This document shows positions 18,499 to 26,951 of a stretch of DNA of 64,000 nucleotides, in pieces. The translations under genes were made by a program, and so were the position numbers. Numbering within the stretch: position 1 is the stretch's first letter; every line of letters begins with the position of its first letter. This stretch comes from Phycisphaeraceae bacterium (lineage in GTDB: Bacteria; Planctomycetota; Phycisphaerae; Phycisphaerales; Phycisphaeraceae), in assembly GCA_028284155.1 (NCBI GenBank), contig JANQSF010000042.1:44406-108405 (forward strand), given 5' to 3'. The notes beneath the pieces are model-generated. The model saw only the letters and a program-made list of their open reading frames with translations, did not search any database and had not been told where the DNA came from.

Positions 18499-19436
18499 TT
18501 TTCAGAGCGCTCAACTGCTACCGGCCTTAGGGGTGTGTCGTTTGAAGCTGCCGCAGCGCGTTCGAAGAACGCGCGCAGCGCGGACTCATAATGGTGCGGG
18601 TCGTGTTCGTGCAGCCGACTGTGCCCCGCACCTTCGAAGGCGACCAACTCGCCGTGCGGCGCGTCGTCGGCAATCTGTCGGCCGTGCGCGTGCGGACTGA
18701 TCGCATCGTCCGTGCCGTGCAGCACGAGCAGTGGGCAGGCGACATGATCGAGGGGGATGGCTAGGTCGAACGCGGCAAAACCCTTGATCCAAAATCGGAA
18801 GTGCGCCAGCGCCAGCGGGGCGAATGGCCAGGTCGGCGCTTCGCGGCGGCGGAGTTGGCCGCGCATCGGCGTGCCGAGTTGGAGGTACGGCGCTTCGGCG
18901 ACGACGCCGACGATGCGTTTTGCCTCATCGCGCGCGGCCGCGTGCATCGAGATCACGCCGCCCATCGACGAGCCGTACAGCACGACGGGTGTATCGGCTT
19001 GATCCGTCGGTGTGACCTGTTCGATGACAGCCAACAGGTCGTCAACCTCGCGTGCGCCGAGGTCGCAGTTGCGGGCGGTCGAGTCGCCGTGCCCGCGCAG
19101 GTCGTAGAGCACGACTCGGGACGCGTGGGGCGTCAGCAACGGCGCACGGGCCAAGGAAACATACCGTCCGCTGGCCCAGCCGTGCGACACGACGACGATC
19201 GGGCCGGCTGACTGTTCGCCCTCGATCAGCCAGGCGGGCGTGGTCGTTTCATCGGGCAGGCGGAGTGTCACGTCCTGCGCGTCCAGTTTCAATTCGCTCG
19301 GCTCGGCCGGGAATCCGCGCGCCAGCGCCGATGCCAGCGTGTGTCGTGGCGGTCGGCGGATCATGCGGATCAGCCAAAGCGTGCCGACGGCGATGATGAC
19401 CGCGGCGGCGGCGGCGAGCAGGACGAACAAACCCAT
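18462..19436 (-). CDS. Membrane-anchored alpha/beta hydrolase
   Basis: A 324-residue serine hydrolase. It has an N-terminal membrane helix (GLFVLLAAAAAVIIAVGTLWLI), then the alpha/beta-hydrolase core: IVVVSHGWASGRY (oxyanion region), VVLYDLRGHGDS, the nucleophile elbow LYGSSMGGVIS, the acid region LLVLHGTDDAIS and the catalytic His in FEGAGHSRLHEHD. The substrate is unknown; esterase or lipase activity is plausible. The last 13 residues (SEKPPLPWGEGSAQ) are encoded by the right arm of the palindromic element at 18381-18498, so the natural C-terminus was probably shorter. Start at 19436 matches the membrane helix. Confidence 0.88.
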   Translation of the reverse strand: MGLFVLLAAAAAVIIAVGTLWLIRMIRRPPRHTLASALARGFPAEPSELKLDAQDVTLRLPDETTTPAWLIEGEQSAGPIVVVSHGWASGRYVSLARAPLLTPHASRVVLYDLRGHGDSTARNCDLGAREVDDLLAVIEQVTPTDQADTPVVLYGSSMGGVISMHAAARDEAKRIVGVVAEAPYLQLGTPMRGQLRRREAPTWPFAPLALAHFRFWIKGFAAFDLAIPLDHVACPLLVLHGTDDAISPHAHGRQIADDAPHGELVAFEGAGHSRLHEHDPHHYESALRAFFERAAAASNDTPLRPVAVERSEKPPLPWGEGSAQ

Positions 19437-19480
19437 GCGGGGAATATAGGGGTTTGGGTGTGGTGGTGTGTTGTGAGCCG

Positions 19481-19499
19481 CGCTAAGCCGTAAGCGGCC
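19481..19499. repeat. GCTAAGCCGCAAGCGGC palindrome, copy 3
   Basis: CGCTAAGCCGTAAGCGGCC, one base different from copies 2 and 4, lies between the divergent hydrolase and cytosine deaminase genes, 47 bp before the deaminase start. Confidence 0.75.
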
Positions 19500-19545
19500 G
19501 AGTCGTTTGCGAATCGAACATCGGCGATGGACAATCGGCAATGCC

Positions 19546-19992
19546 ATGATGACCGACCACGACCTGATGACCGAAGCGTTGGCTGAGGCGCGGCAGGGGC
19601 TTGACGAGGGCGGGCTGCCGATCGGCTCGGTGTTGTACGACCCCGCGAGCGATGCGATCGTCGCGCGCGGTCACAACCTGCGCGTGCAGACCGGCGACCC
19701 GACCGCGCACGCGGAGGTCGTCTGCATCCGTAACGCGGGTCGGCGTCGCGATTGGCCGACGCTGACACTCGTCAGCACGCTCAGCCCGTGCATCATGTGT
19801 ACCGGTACGTCGCTGCTCTACCGCATCCCGCGCGTCGTCGTAGGTGAGAACGAGAACTTCATGGGTGCGGAAGACCTGTTCCGCGATCGAGGTGTTGAGT
19901 TAGTTGTGCTGGACGATGAGCGGTGCATCGAGACGATGCGTGCGTTCGTCGCCGAGCATGCGGACTTGTGGAATGAGGATATCGGGGTCTAA
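19546..19992 (+). CDS. Cytosine deaminase of the yeast FCY1 type
   Basis: A 148-residue zinc deaminase, probably converting cytosine to uracil in pyrimidine salvage. Zinc ligands are His55 and the proton shuttle Glu57 (HAEVV) plus Cys82 and Cys85 (SPCIMCTG). Beyond the general CDA fold, many segments match the fungal cytosine deaminase as I remember it: GGLPIGSVL, ARGHNLRVQTGD, LVSTLSPCIMCTG, RIPRVVVGENENF, GVELVVLDDERC and the C-terminal WNEDIG lid with its Trp. Most bacterial cytosine deaminases (CodA) belong to the unrelated amidohydrolase fold. A guanine deaminase or general nucleoside deaminase is the main alternative. The gene overlaps the convergent membrane-protein gene by 4 bp. Confidence 0.87.
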   Translation: MMTDHDLMTEALAEARQGLDEGGLPIGSVLYDPASDAIVARGHNLRVQTGDPTAHAEVVCIRNAGRRRDWPTLTLVSTLSPCIMCTGTSLLYRIPRVVVGENENFMGAEDLFRDRGVELVVLDDERCIETMRAFVAEHADLWNEDIGV

Positions 19993-20738
19993 TGAAGTGC
20001 AGGGTCGTTTGTGATCGGGTTGTTCAACCCACACCCATCCCCCAACGCGCCGATCGGTCGCCCGCATTCAGGACATCGCGCCATTTCGACATCAGGACCG
20101 CCGCGCAGGTCGTAATCGCAGTCGAGACAGGTCTGTCCGTCCATGCATTGCCGGTACGCGGCCATCCAGACGAGGGTCGTGAACGGCAGGATGAGCCAGG
20201 CCAATACGATGCCGAGATAGGGGATGAACGTCGGGATCGTGAGGAGGAACAGGATGAGTTGGAAGCCGAACAGTCGGCCGAACCCGTGTCGGCGGACCAT
20301 ACGCCAACTCGAGCCGAACGACTTGAACACGGGCATGCGCTGATCGACGACGAGCGGGTAGGTGAACATCCAGGCTGTAGCCAGCAGCATGCCCGGCACG
20401 ACCAGCAGGAATGAGCCAATCACAATTGGGATTGTGCATGCGAAGAACAGGCCAACCAGCGGGCCGAAACGATTGAACGCGCGGAACAGGTCGCCGAAGT
20501 CGATGCGCTTGTCGTCGGACTGCATGGCCCGCATGCTCAGCACGACCCAGCCGCCCATCAGCGGCCCGATCAGGATGAACAAGCTGAACAGAATAAGGAT
20601 GTCGGTCACGATCCACGCCGCGGTGAGCAACCAGAAGTTGCGTCGGTAGACCTCCATCGCGTCGGAGAAACAGTTGGCGATGTCGAAGGCCGACCGGGGC
20701 TCGGCCGACAGGGTCGGCGGTGTGGCGTGCGTGGTCAT
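19989..20738 (-). CDS. Polytopic membrane protein with C-terminal zinc ribbon
   Basis: A 249-residue protein with a soluble N-terminus (SAFDIANCFSDAMEVYRRNF) and about four to five membrane helices (LLTAAWIVTDILILFSLFIL, FFACTIPIVIGSFLLVVPGM, LILFLLTIPTFIPYLGIVLA). The membrane part resembles the glycerophosphodiesterase membrane-domain/DUF975 type. The C-terminus is a zinc ribbon, CLDCDYDLRG...RCPECGRPIG, a module common in planctomycete membrane proteins. Function unknown. Confidence 0.8.
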   Translation of the reverse strand: MTTHATPPTLSAEPRSAFDIANCFSDAMEVYRRNFWLLTAAWIVTDILILFSLFILIGPLMGGWVVLSMRAMQSDDKRIDFGDLFRAFNRFGPLVGLFFACTIPIVIGSFLLVVPGMLLATAWMFTYPLVVDQRMPVFKSFGSSWRMVRRHGFGRLFGFQLILFLLTIPTFIPYLGIVLAWLILPFTTLVWMAAYRQCMDGQTCLDCDYDLRGGPDVEMARCPECGRPIGALGDGCGLNNPITNDPALH

Positions 20739-20841
20739 AGCGAGGTGTCCGACGTGCCTGCGAGGAAGGCCGATCGATCGACGCTGCGATGACAGGTGAT
20801 CGTAGTCGAACGGTTGCGGGGATTGTTTCAGGCGCGAGCCG

Positions 20842-21093
20842 CTACGAAGTTTGCCGTTCCATGACCGTCAGAAGCACAAGCGCTTCGTCGCGCGACTCGC
20901 CGCACACGGTGGGGTCGGCTCGGAAACGCCGGCAGACGTCGGGGTAATCGTCCGTCCCCCACACGCCGCACATGTACTTGTCATCGAGATTGATGCACCG
21001 CACACCTGCGGGCTTGCCGTCGGGCATGCCGGGCAATGGGCTCGAGATGGACGGGGCGATGCAGCACGCGCCGCAGCCGGGTCGGCAGTCCAA
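20842..21093 (-). CDS. YkgJ-family cysteine cluster protein
   Basis: An 83-residue protein of the YkgJ (UPF0153) family, thought to hold a zinc or iron-sulfur centre in a cysteine cluster. It begins with CRPGCGACCIAPSISSPLPG, almost identical to the E. coli YkgJ start as I remember it, followed by CINLDDKYMCGVW and the CRRF and VCGESRDEAL blocks. The start is a TTG codon at 21093, supported by AAGGA 6 nt upstream and by the family's usual N-terminus. Function unproven. A cluster of ATGTCGAA repeats begins directly upstream. Confidence 0.88.
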   Translation of the reverse strand: MDCRPGCGACCIAPSISSPLPGMPDGKPAGVRCINLDDKYMCGVWGTDDYPDVCRRFRADPTVCGESRDEALVLLTVMERQTS

Positions 21094-21111
21094 ACCGTGT
21101 TCCTTAATGAA

Positions 21112-21248
21112 GAATGTCGAAACTCAAATGTCGAAAGAATGTCGAAGTTCAAATCACGAATGGCATGTGACTATCGCACGACGAAGGGTGGATCGGGCTT
21201 CGTCCCTCGTGCTTCTTTCGACATTTGGCTTTCGACATTCGACATTCA
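21112..21248. repeat. ATGTCGAA repeat cluster in inverted pair
   Basis: AATGTCGAA-type units are repeated three times on the left (21112-21150) and, inverted, three times on the right (21216-21246), around a central hairpin (ACGAAGGGTGGATCGGGCTTCGTCC). The right edge supplies the TGA stop of the aminotransferase gene (21246-21248). Confidence 0.8.
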
Positions 21249-22412
21249 GTCCGCCGTCAACACCCGCGACGCGGCCGTCACGCCCGTCCCCGGCTCAATG
21301 CCGTGCCCGGCTGCGCGCAGTTCGGTCTCGATCGCCATCAACGCGGCGAGTGTGTCGGCCGCATCGACGTAGCCCATGTGGCTTGTTCGGAAGATCTTGC
21401 CCTTGTAGTCGCCGTGTCGCCCGACCTGCCCGCCGGCGATGTGAACGCCGTGGTTGTCGCGCACGGCCGCGCGGAACTTCGAGTCGTCCACGCCGTCGGG
21501 GTAGTACACGCCGGTGACCGAATCGCTGGGCGATGAGCTGATCAGCTTCAAACCCATCGCCTCGAAGGCGGCGCGGCTCGCCATCGCCAGTTTCGCCGTG
21601 CGTTGCCAGGTCGTTTCGATGCCCTGGTCTTCGATCATCTCCAGCGCGACGCGCTGCCCCCGCACGAGGCTGACCGGCGGCGTGAACGGCACGTCGTTTT
21701 TCTTGTGCGACGCGACCCACTTGCGCAGGTCGAGGTTGTAGATGCCGGTCGGCTCCAATTCTTCAAGTCGTTTCAGCGCACGTTCGCCCAGCCCGACGAA
21801 GCCGAGGCCGGGCGGGAGCATCATCGCTTTTTGCGAGCCGGTCACCAGCGCATCGATGCCCCATTCGTCCTGCTTGACGGGTAACGCCCCGACGCCGGTG
21901 ATGCCATCGACGATCAGCAGCGCATCGGTCTTGCGCACGGTGTCGGCGACACCCTTCAGGTCGCAGGCCGTGGCGGTTGACGTTTCGGAGTGCACGACGG
22001 TCACGACGCTCGTGTCCGGATTGTCTTTGAGCACCTGCTCAAGCTCAGCCGGGTCGACGGTTTTGCCCCATTCGACGTTGATGCGCACCTGCAAGACGCC
22101 GTACGCGTCGTACACGTCCTGCCAACGCTCGCCGAACTTACCGGTGGCGATGGTGACGGCCTTGCTGCCCGGCTTGGCCAGCGAGGCCTGCGTCGCTTCG
22201 AACGCGGTCGTGCCGGAGCCGGCGAGTGTCAGCACGGGGCCGGTCGTGAAGAACAGCCGTTGCAGGCGTTCGCTCAACTCGGCGAAGATGGCCTGGAACT
22301 GTTTCGTGCGGTGGTGAATGATCGGCTGAGCCATCTCCAACAGCACCGCTTCGGGCACGGCCGTCGGGCCGGGAGTGAGGAGTCGCGACTTGAACAAACT
22401 GGAAGCGGGCAT
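21246..22412 (-). CDS. Class V PLP aminotransferase (alanine/serine-glyoxylate type)
   Basis: A 388-residue pyridoxal-phosphate enzyme of the alanine-glyoxylate/serine-pyruvate aminotransferase group. Features: LLTPGPTAVPEAVL at the N-terminus, LTLAGSGTTAFEA (cofactor phosphate loop), VVHSETSTATACDL, LIVDGITGVGALPV and ALVTGSQKAMMLPPGLGF, whose Lys binds PLP. The fold class is secure; the substrate pair is not, since purine-catabolism (PucG) and phosphoserine-like members look alike. A strong AGGAAGG site precedes the ATG at 22412. The TGA stop falls at the edge of the ATGTCGAA repeat. Confidence 0.9.
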   Translation of the reverse strand: MPASSLFKSRLLTPGPTAVPEAVLLEMAQPIIHHRTKQFQAIFAELSERLQRLFFTTGPVLTLAGSGTTAFEATQASLAKPGSKAVTIATGKFGERWQDVYDAYGVLQVRINVEWGKTVDPAELEQVLKDNPDTSVVTVVHSETSTATACDLKGVADTVRKTDALLIVDGITGVGALPVKQDEWGIDALVTGSQKAMMLPPGLGFVGLGERALKRLEELEPTGIYNLDLRKWVASHKKNDVPFTPPVSLVRGQRVALEMIEDQGIETTWQRTAKLAMASRAAFEAMGLKLISSSPSDSVTGVYYPDGVDDSKFRAAVRDNHGVHIAGGQVGRHGDYKGKIFRTSHMGYVDAADTLAALMAIETELRAAGHGIEPGTGVTAASRVLTAD

Positions 22413-22455
22413 CGATCGGCCTTCCTGGATGGATCCAAGTTGGATTGGGAAGAGT

Positions 22456-22477
22456 GCTAAGCCGCAAGCGGCTTTGG
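22456..22477. repeat. GCTAAGCCGCAAGCGGC palindrome, copy 4
   Basis: TGCTAAGCCGCAAGCGGCTT lies 44 bp upstream of the aminotransferase ATG, in the likely 5' leader of its leftward message and in reverse orientation relative to it. Confidence 0.85.
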
Positions 22478-22688
22478 GGTTGCGAACCGGGTTGCAAGCG
22501 TCAATAATAGAGGCGTCCCGAGGGTCGGCAATCGGCATCGGGGCGTCCCGCCTCAACGCCCGTGGGTCATTCGGCCGATGCCGACGCAAGTCGGAACAAA
22601 ACCGGCCGCCCCGCACGTGATCCTCGCGGGTAGTTCCTACTCGGTTGGCCGCAACGGCTGGCCATCGCGACTCGTTGGAGTACGTTTC

Positions 22689-23846
22689 ATGCCGACCAAT
22701 CCCACGCGACCCGAGGCCCGTTTTGTTTGGACCGCGTTGGTCGCGCTGTTGGCGTTGGTCGTGTCGACTTCGGCATTGTTCGGCGAGGCGACCGACGACC
22801 TCGACCTGATCGAGTCGCTCGGTCGGCCGAAGCCGAAACCGGTCAAGCCGGCGACCGTTGTCGAAGACGGCGTCGAGATCGAGTTGAACACGAAGAACCC
22901 GCAGCCCGTTCAGATCACGCAGTTGTTGACGGGCTACCGCAAGCACACGAACAACCCAGCGGTGCGCGGCGCGATTGTCAGCCGACTGATCCGCATGGGC
23001 GACGAGGCGCAGAAGCAGATCGTCGAGTTGATCGAGGCCGACTACGCGCGGGCGCAGGCTGAGTACCGCGACGCGTTTCGGGCTGAGGCTGCGAACCTGC
23101 TCAAGCTTAAGCAGCGGAATACGACGCCACAGCAGATCGAAGCGCTACGCAAGCAAGTGCGCGACCTGTCCAAAGACCCCGATCTGACCAAAGAGAAGAT
23201 CAAGAAGATCGGCGACCCGGCCATGGCGCAGTTGACGCAACTGTTGACGATCGATCGCGCTTCGGTCTTGAACGGCCAGGGCATTCAGGCCAAGCGTCGT
23301 GCCGTCCTCGACCTGGCGGTTTGGTCAAACCGTGCGAAGACCGGCCAACGTTCGATCGACACGTCGGAAATCGACCGCCAGTTGACTCAATACGAAGAAG
23401 CCGTCGCGATGACCGCGCTCAGCGGCGACGAGCGCGACCGCAAGGTCATGGCTGAGAACGCCAAACTCGCCCGCACGCTCGACCCGAAGGAAGCCGAGGG
23501 CATCCTTCGGCTGAACGTCATCCGGTTGAAGGTTGGCCTGCCCGTGCAGAAGATCGACCCGAAACTCGTCGAGGCCTCACGCGACCATTCAAACGACATG
23601 TCGTCGCTCGGCTTTTTCAGTCACATGTCGCCGGTCAGCGGCAAGCGCACGCCGTGGGACCGCGCCAAGAAGGCCGGCACGTCCGCCAGCGGCGAAAACA
23701 TCTACATGGGCATCAATTCCGCCCAGGTCGCCATCACCGGCTGGTGGTACTCGCCCGGTCACCACAAGAACCTGATGAAACCGGGCAACATCCGCGTCGG
23801 GCTGGGCAAGTATCAGCGTCACTGGACGCAGATGTTTGGGCGGTGA
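22689..23846 (+). CDS. Secreted CAP-domain protein
   Basis: A 385-residue exported protein. A signal peptide (VWTALVALLALVVSTSALFGEA) is followed by a long helical, charged region (residues 70-260) and a C-terminal CAP (SCP/PR-1) domain: LRLNVIRLKVGLPVQKIDPKL, ASRDHSNDMSSLGFFSHMSP, ASGENIYMG and ITGWWYSPGHHKNLMKPG. The two His and two Glu positions of the CAP cavity appear largely kept (DHSND, FFSHMS, GENI, GHHKNLM). Bacterial CAP proteins are secreted and their roles are mostly unknown. The GGAG site before 22689 supports the start. Confidence 0.9.
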   Translation: MPTNPTRPEARFVWTALVALLALVVSTSALFGEATDDLDLIESLGRPKPKPVKPATVVEDGVEIELNTKNPQPVQITQLLTGYRKHTNNPAVRGAIVSRLIRMGDEAQKQIVELIEADYARAQAEYRDAFRAEAANLLKLKQRNTTPQQIEALRKQVRDLSKDPDLTKEKIKKIGDPAMAQLTQLLTIDRASVLNGQGIQAKRRAVLDLAVWSNRAKTGQRSIDTSEIDRQLTQYEEAVAMTALSGDERDRKVMAENAKLARTLDPKEAEGILRLNVIRLKVGLPVQKIDPKLVEASRDHSNDMSSLGFFSHMSPVSGKRTPWDRAKKAGTSASGENIYMGINSAQVAITGWWYSPGHHKNLMKPGNIRVGLGKYQRHWTQMFGR

Positions 23847-24046
23847 GAGAATCCTCGCACTACCGCCACGCCTGAATCGCTGAGCTTTTTGTCCTTGTGT
23901 TTCAGCTTGGATTGTCTTAGCCTATCTTCACCGGGGGCGGTCTTGAAGTAGGTCGTGCGTCGTGTCTACGTGGCGTGCGACGGTCGAGATTGTGTGAACT
24001 TCTTGGTTCCTTTGGACGCGGACATTCGTGCCGCAAGGAGAGTGTG

Positions 24047-25546
24047 ATGTTGAGCCGAACGACTGGTTTCTTGGTTTGCGCCGTTCTGGTGTTGTCGATG
24101 TGTAGTGTGGCGACGGCGATCAATCTGACTGGCGGGATCCACACCGAAGATTTCGATTCGATGGGAACGGGTGGGACCGCGCCGCCGACCGATTGGACCG
24201 CCGCGTCGAGCGCCGGCTCGAATCCACCGAGCGCGCTCGGCCTGCCTTCGGCGGCGATCGGCGGGATCGGTAACAACGGCTACAACGCCGGCACGGTCGG
24301 TGGCGCCGATCGCGCTTTGGGTGTGTACGGGGGCGCTTCGGGTGACACACGATTCATCTCGGCGACGTTCACCAATCAGACCGGCTCGGCCGTCAGCACC
24401 TTCGACGTCAATTATGACTTGGAGACTTGGTACTGGCGTTTCGCCGACGCGGCGAACGGCGGGAATGATCGTTCGGCCGGCTTTAATCTCGTCATCGATA
24501 CGGGAAGCGGGTTCCGTGATGTCGGACCCACGTTCGATACCGCGGTGACCAACGCCGGTGTGACGACCGACGGCGGCGTTTGGCTGAACAGCCCGACCAG
24601 TTCGGCGGGTATCGGCGGAACGATCGATTTGGCGGCGCTGAACGCCGGCGACGCCAACATCGCTGCGTCGATCGCGCCCGGCGGGACGTTTTCGCTCGGC
24701 TGGAACGCGACCTCCAGCGAGCCGGAACCACTGGGCAGCGGCGCCAGCCGGCACGGTGTTGTTTCAGTCGACAACTTTTCAATCGACTTCAATGGCGGCA
24801 TGCCGCCGCCTCCGCCGCCAGTTGGGGCGAACATCCTGGTTGTGACCAACAACAACGGCAACTCACAGCCGCTGGTCGACTTCCTGGAAGGCCGCGGCCA
24901 CACGGTGTTGCGTGAGCGGTTTAACAATGCGGCACCGACGCAGATGTACCTTGACGACAACCAGATCGATCTGGTTATCGTCGCCCGTGAATCGAACAGC
25001 GGTGATTACGATGACGGCTCAGAGCCGCAAGACTGGAACGGCCTGCCCGTGCCCATGATCAACGCGAACATGTTCCTCTATCGCACTAGCCGTTGGGGGT
25101 ACACCGACAATGGCGGGCAAGGGGGCATCGGCGATCAGACCGACCTGGACCCATTCGATGATCCGAACCACCCCTTCTTCGCTGGCTTGACGACATCCTT
25201 GTTCGATGCGCCTGAGGGGATGACCGCAAACAACTCCATCAACCTGCCTCCCGGGTCGCAGGTGCTCGCCACCCTCAACGGCGGAGATGATCTTGCGATC
25301 TTCATCATCCCCGAAGACGCGGTGGCGTTTAACGGCCGCGGTACGTTTGGCGATATCCGTGTCGGGTTCAACTATGGCAATGAAGGCGACTTTGGCCTTC
25401 TGAATGCCAACGGGCGTGAGATCTTCGCCCGAATCGTCGACGGTCTGACCGCCAGCCCGGCGGCCGTCCCCGAACCAACCACCGGCGTGGTGCTGCTCAT
25501 CGGCGTGACCGCGTTGTCGTTGCGACGACGCCGTCGCGCAGCCTGA
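24047..25546 (+). CDS. PEP-CTERM sorting-domain protein
   Basis: A 499-residue exported protein with an N-terminal signal (LVCAVLVLSMCSVATA) and a C-terminal PEP-CTERM signal: VPEPTTGVVLLIGVTALSLRRRRRAA, that is the Pro-Glu-Pro motif, a membrane helix and an Arg cluster, recognised by an exosortase. The first half is Gly/Ser/Thr-rich with jelly-roll-like features (HTEDFDSMGTGGTAPPTDW); a PPPPPP linker near residue 260 leads to a second domain beginning ANILVVTNNNGNSQPLVDFL that looks like a glutamine amidotransferase or ThuA-like fold. An AAGGAG site precedes the ATG. A CAAX-protease-related gene associated with this sorting system lies at 30277. Confidence 0.87.
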   Translation: MLSRTTGFLVCAVLVLSMCSVATAINLTGGIHTEDFDSMGTGGTAPPTDWTAASSAGSNPPSALGLPSAAIGGIGNNGYNAGTVGGADRALGVYGGASGDTRFISATFTNQTGSAVSTFDVNYDLETWYWRFADAANGGNDRSAGFNLVIDTGSGFRDVGPTFDTAVTNAGVTTDGGVWLNSPTSSAGIGGTIDLAALNAGDANIAASIAPGGTFSLGWNATSSEPEPLGSGASRHGVVSVDNFSIDFNGGMPPPPPPVGANILVVTNNNGNSQPLVDFLEGRGHTVLRERFNNAAPTQMYLDDNQIDLVIVARESNSGDYDDGSEPQDWNGLPVPMINANMFLYRTSRWGYTDNGGQGGIGDQTDLDPFDDPNHPFFAGLTTSLFDAPEGMTANNSINLPPGSQVLATLNGGDDLAIFIIPEDAVAFNGRGTFGDIRVGFNYGNEGDFGLLNANGREIFARIVDGLTASPAAVPEPTTGVVLLIGVTALSLRRRRRAA

Positions 25547-25667
25547 GGTTGACCGTTGAGCGATCGCGTGCCGGGACGCATCTGTTCATTTTTCAAACGA
25601 CAACAGATTTCCAAGTGCACTCCGCGGCCCGGCAACTTCAAGGTTGCCGGGCCGCTATCCTACCCCC

Positions 25668-26951
25668 ATGCCCCGCGCGCGATTTGAGATTGGATTTGGC
25701 GGCGCCCTGTATGTCGTCGTCGCGTCGCTTGTCCTGGGCGCGGCGATGTATACGCAGACGAATCTGTTGTTCTGGTCGTTCGGGTTGATGGTGGGCGGCT
25801 TCCTTTCGTCGATCGTGCTGCCTTGGCTGATGCTGCGCGGGGTGACGGTGGAGCGGCTGTCGCCGGGGTATGGCGTGGCAGGGCAGCGGATGGTGTTGCG
25901 GTATCACCTGGTCAATCCGCGTCGGTGGTCGCCCACGTTCAACTTGGTCATCCGCGAGCGGTGGAAGCCGCTCTCGTGGCGGCAGCAGTGGCGTGCGATG
26001 TGGGGGGTGAAGGTGCACGACGACGATCGGCCGACGGGCGAGGACCCGCCGCGGCTGATGGGTGAGCCGGCCGGCTGGGTGTTGCACCTGGGCGCGGGGC
26101 AGGTCATTCAGGCGGAGGCGCCGTGTTGGCCGATGCGTCGCGGCACGTTGAATTTTGAAAAAGTCGAGTTGAGCACGACGTTTCCGTTCGGCATCATCCG
26201 ACGTGTGCTCACGTTCGACCTGCCGGGCGAGGTGTTGGTGTACCCGCGGCTTTACCGCATGAATCGGCGTGTGCTGCACCGGCTTTCGCAGACCGACCCG
26301 GCCGGCTCTCGGCGGCTTGACCAGGGCGGCGGCGCGGAGGAGTTTTACGGCCTGCGTCCGCATCGGCCGGGCGACAGTTTGAAGACGATTGACTGGAAAC
26401 ACTCGGCCCGGCTGGGCGAATTGATCGTGCGCGAGATGACTCGGCCGACGCCGCCGCGCGTCATGGTGCTGCTCGACCTGTCGGTAGCGTTGGAACAAAA
26501 CACGTCGTCGGCTGACGACGGTGCGGACACAGCGGAGCGTTCGATTCAGGACGACCCGATCGAGCGGGCAGTGAGCCTTGCCGCGACGTTGGTGTGCGAC
26601 GCGCACTTCCAGGGGTATCAGATCGGCCTGGCCGTGCGCGGCGCGTCGGTGGCGACGTTGCCGCCGCATCACAGCCTGCCGCACCGGACGCGCCTTTTGG
26701 AGACGTTGGCTGAGTTGGTTGTCACGCCCGACGCGGCCGCGCCGTCCGGGCTGATGATGGAGCCGAGCGTGGTCATTCAGCCGGGTCCCACGCGGCGTTT
26801 GCCGGGGCTGGGTCGGGCGATGGTGCTCGGCGCGGACGACCTGGAGCAGTACGTCGAGCCTTCGGCCGACGGTGGCGAGCGGTTGTTGCAACGGCGGACG
26901 CACACACCGACGCGTCGGCAGCAGGTCACCAATACGGGCGACGCCGCATGA
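25668..26951 (+). CDS. DUF58 domain protein
   Basis: A 427-residue membrane-anchored protein of the DUF58 family. Two hydrophobic segments lie at residues 10-60 (GGALYVVVASLVLGAAMY and FWSFGLMVGGFLSSIVLPWL). The DUF58 signature is EEFYGLRPHRPGDSLKTIDWKHSARLGELIVREM, followed by a von Willebrand factor A-like core (RVMVLLDLS). DUF58 proteins normally work with a MoxR AAA+ ATPase and a TgpA-type transglutaminase. Here the transglutaminase gene follows with a 4-bp ATGA overlap, but no MoxR gene lies in the window. Confidence 0.92.
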   Translation: MPRARFEIGFGGALYVVVASLVLGAAMYTQTNLLFWSFGLMVGGFLSSIVLPWLMLRGVTVERLSPGYGVAGQRMVLRYHLVNPRRWSPTFNLVIRERWKPLSWRQQWRAMWGVKVHDDDRPTGEDPPRLMGEPAGWVLHLGAGQVIQAEAPCWPMRRGTLNFEKVELSTTFPFGIIRRVLTFDLPGEVLVYPRLYRMNRRVLHRLSQTDPAGSRRLDQGGGAEEFYGLRPHRPGDSLKTIDWKHSARLGELIVREMTRPTPPRVMVLLDLSVALEQNTSSADDGADTAERSIQDDPIERAVSLAATLVCDAHFQGYQIGLAVRGASVATLPPHHSLPHRTRLLETLAELVVTPDAAAPSGLMMEPSVVIQPGPTRRLPGLGRAMVLGADDLEQYVEPSADGGERLLQRRTHTPTRRQQVTNTGDAA

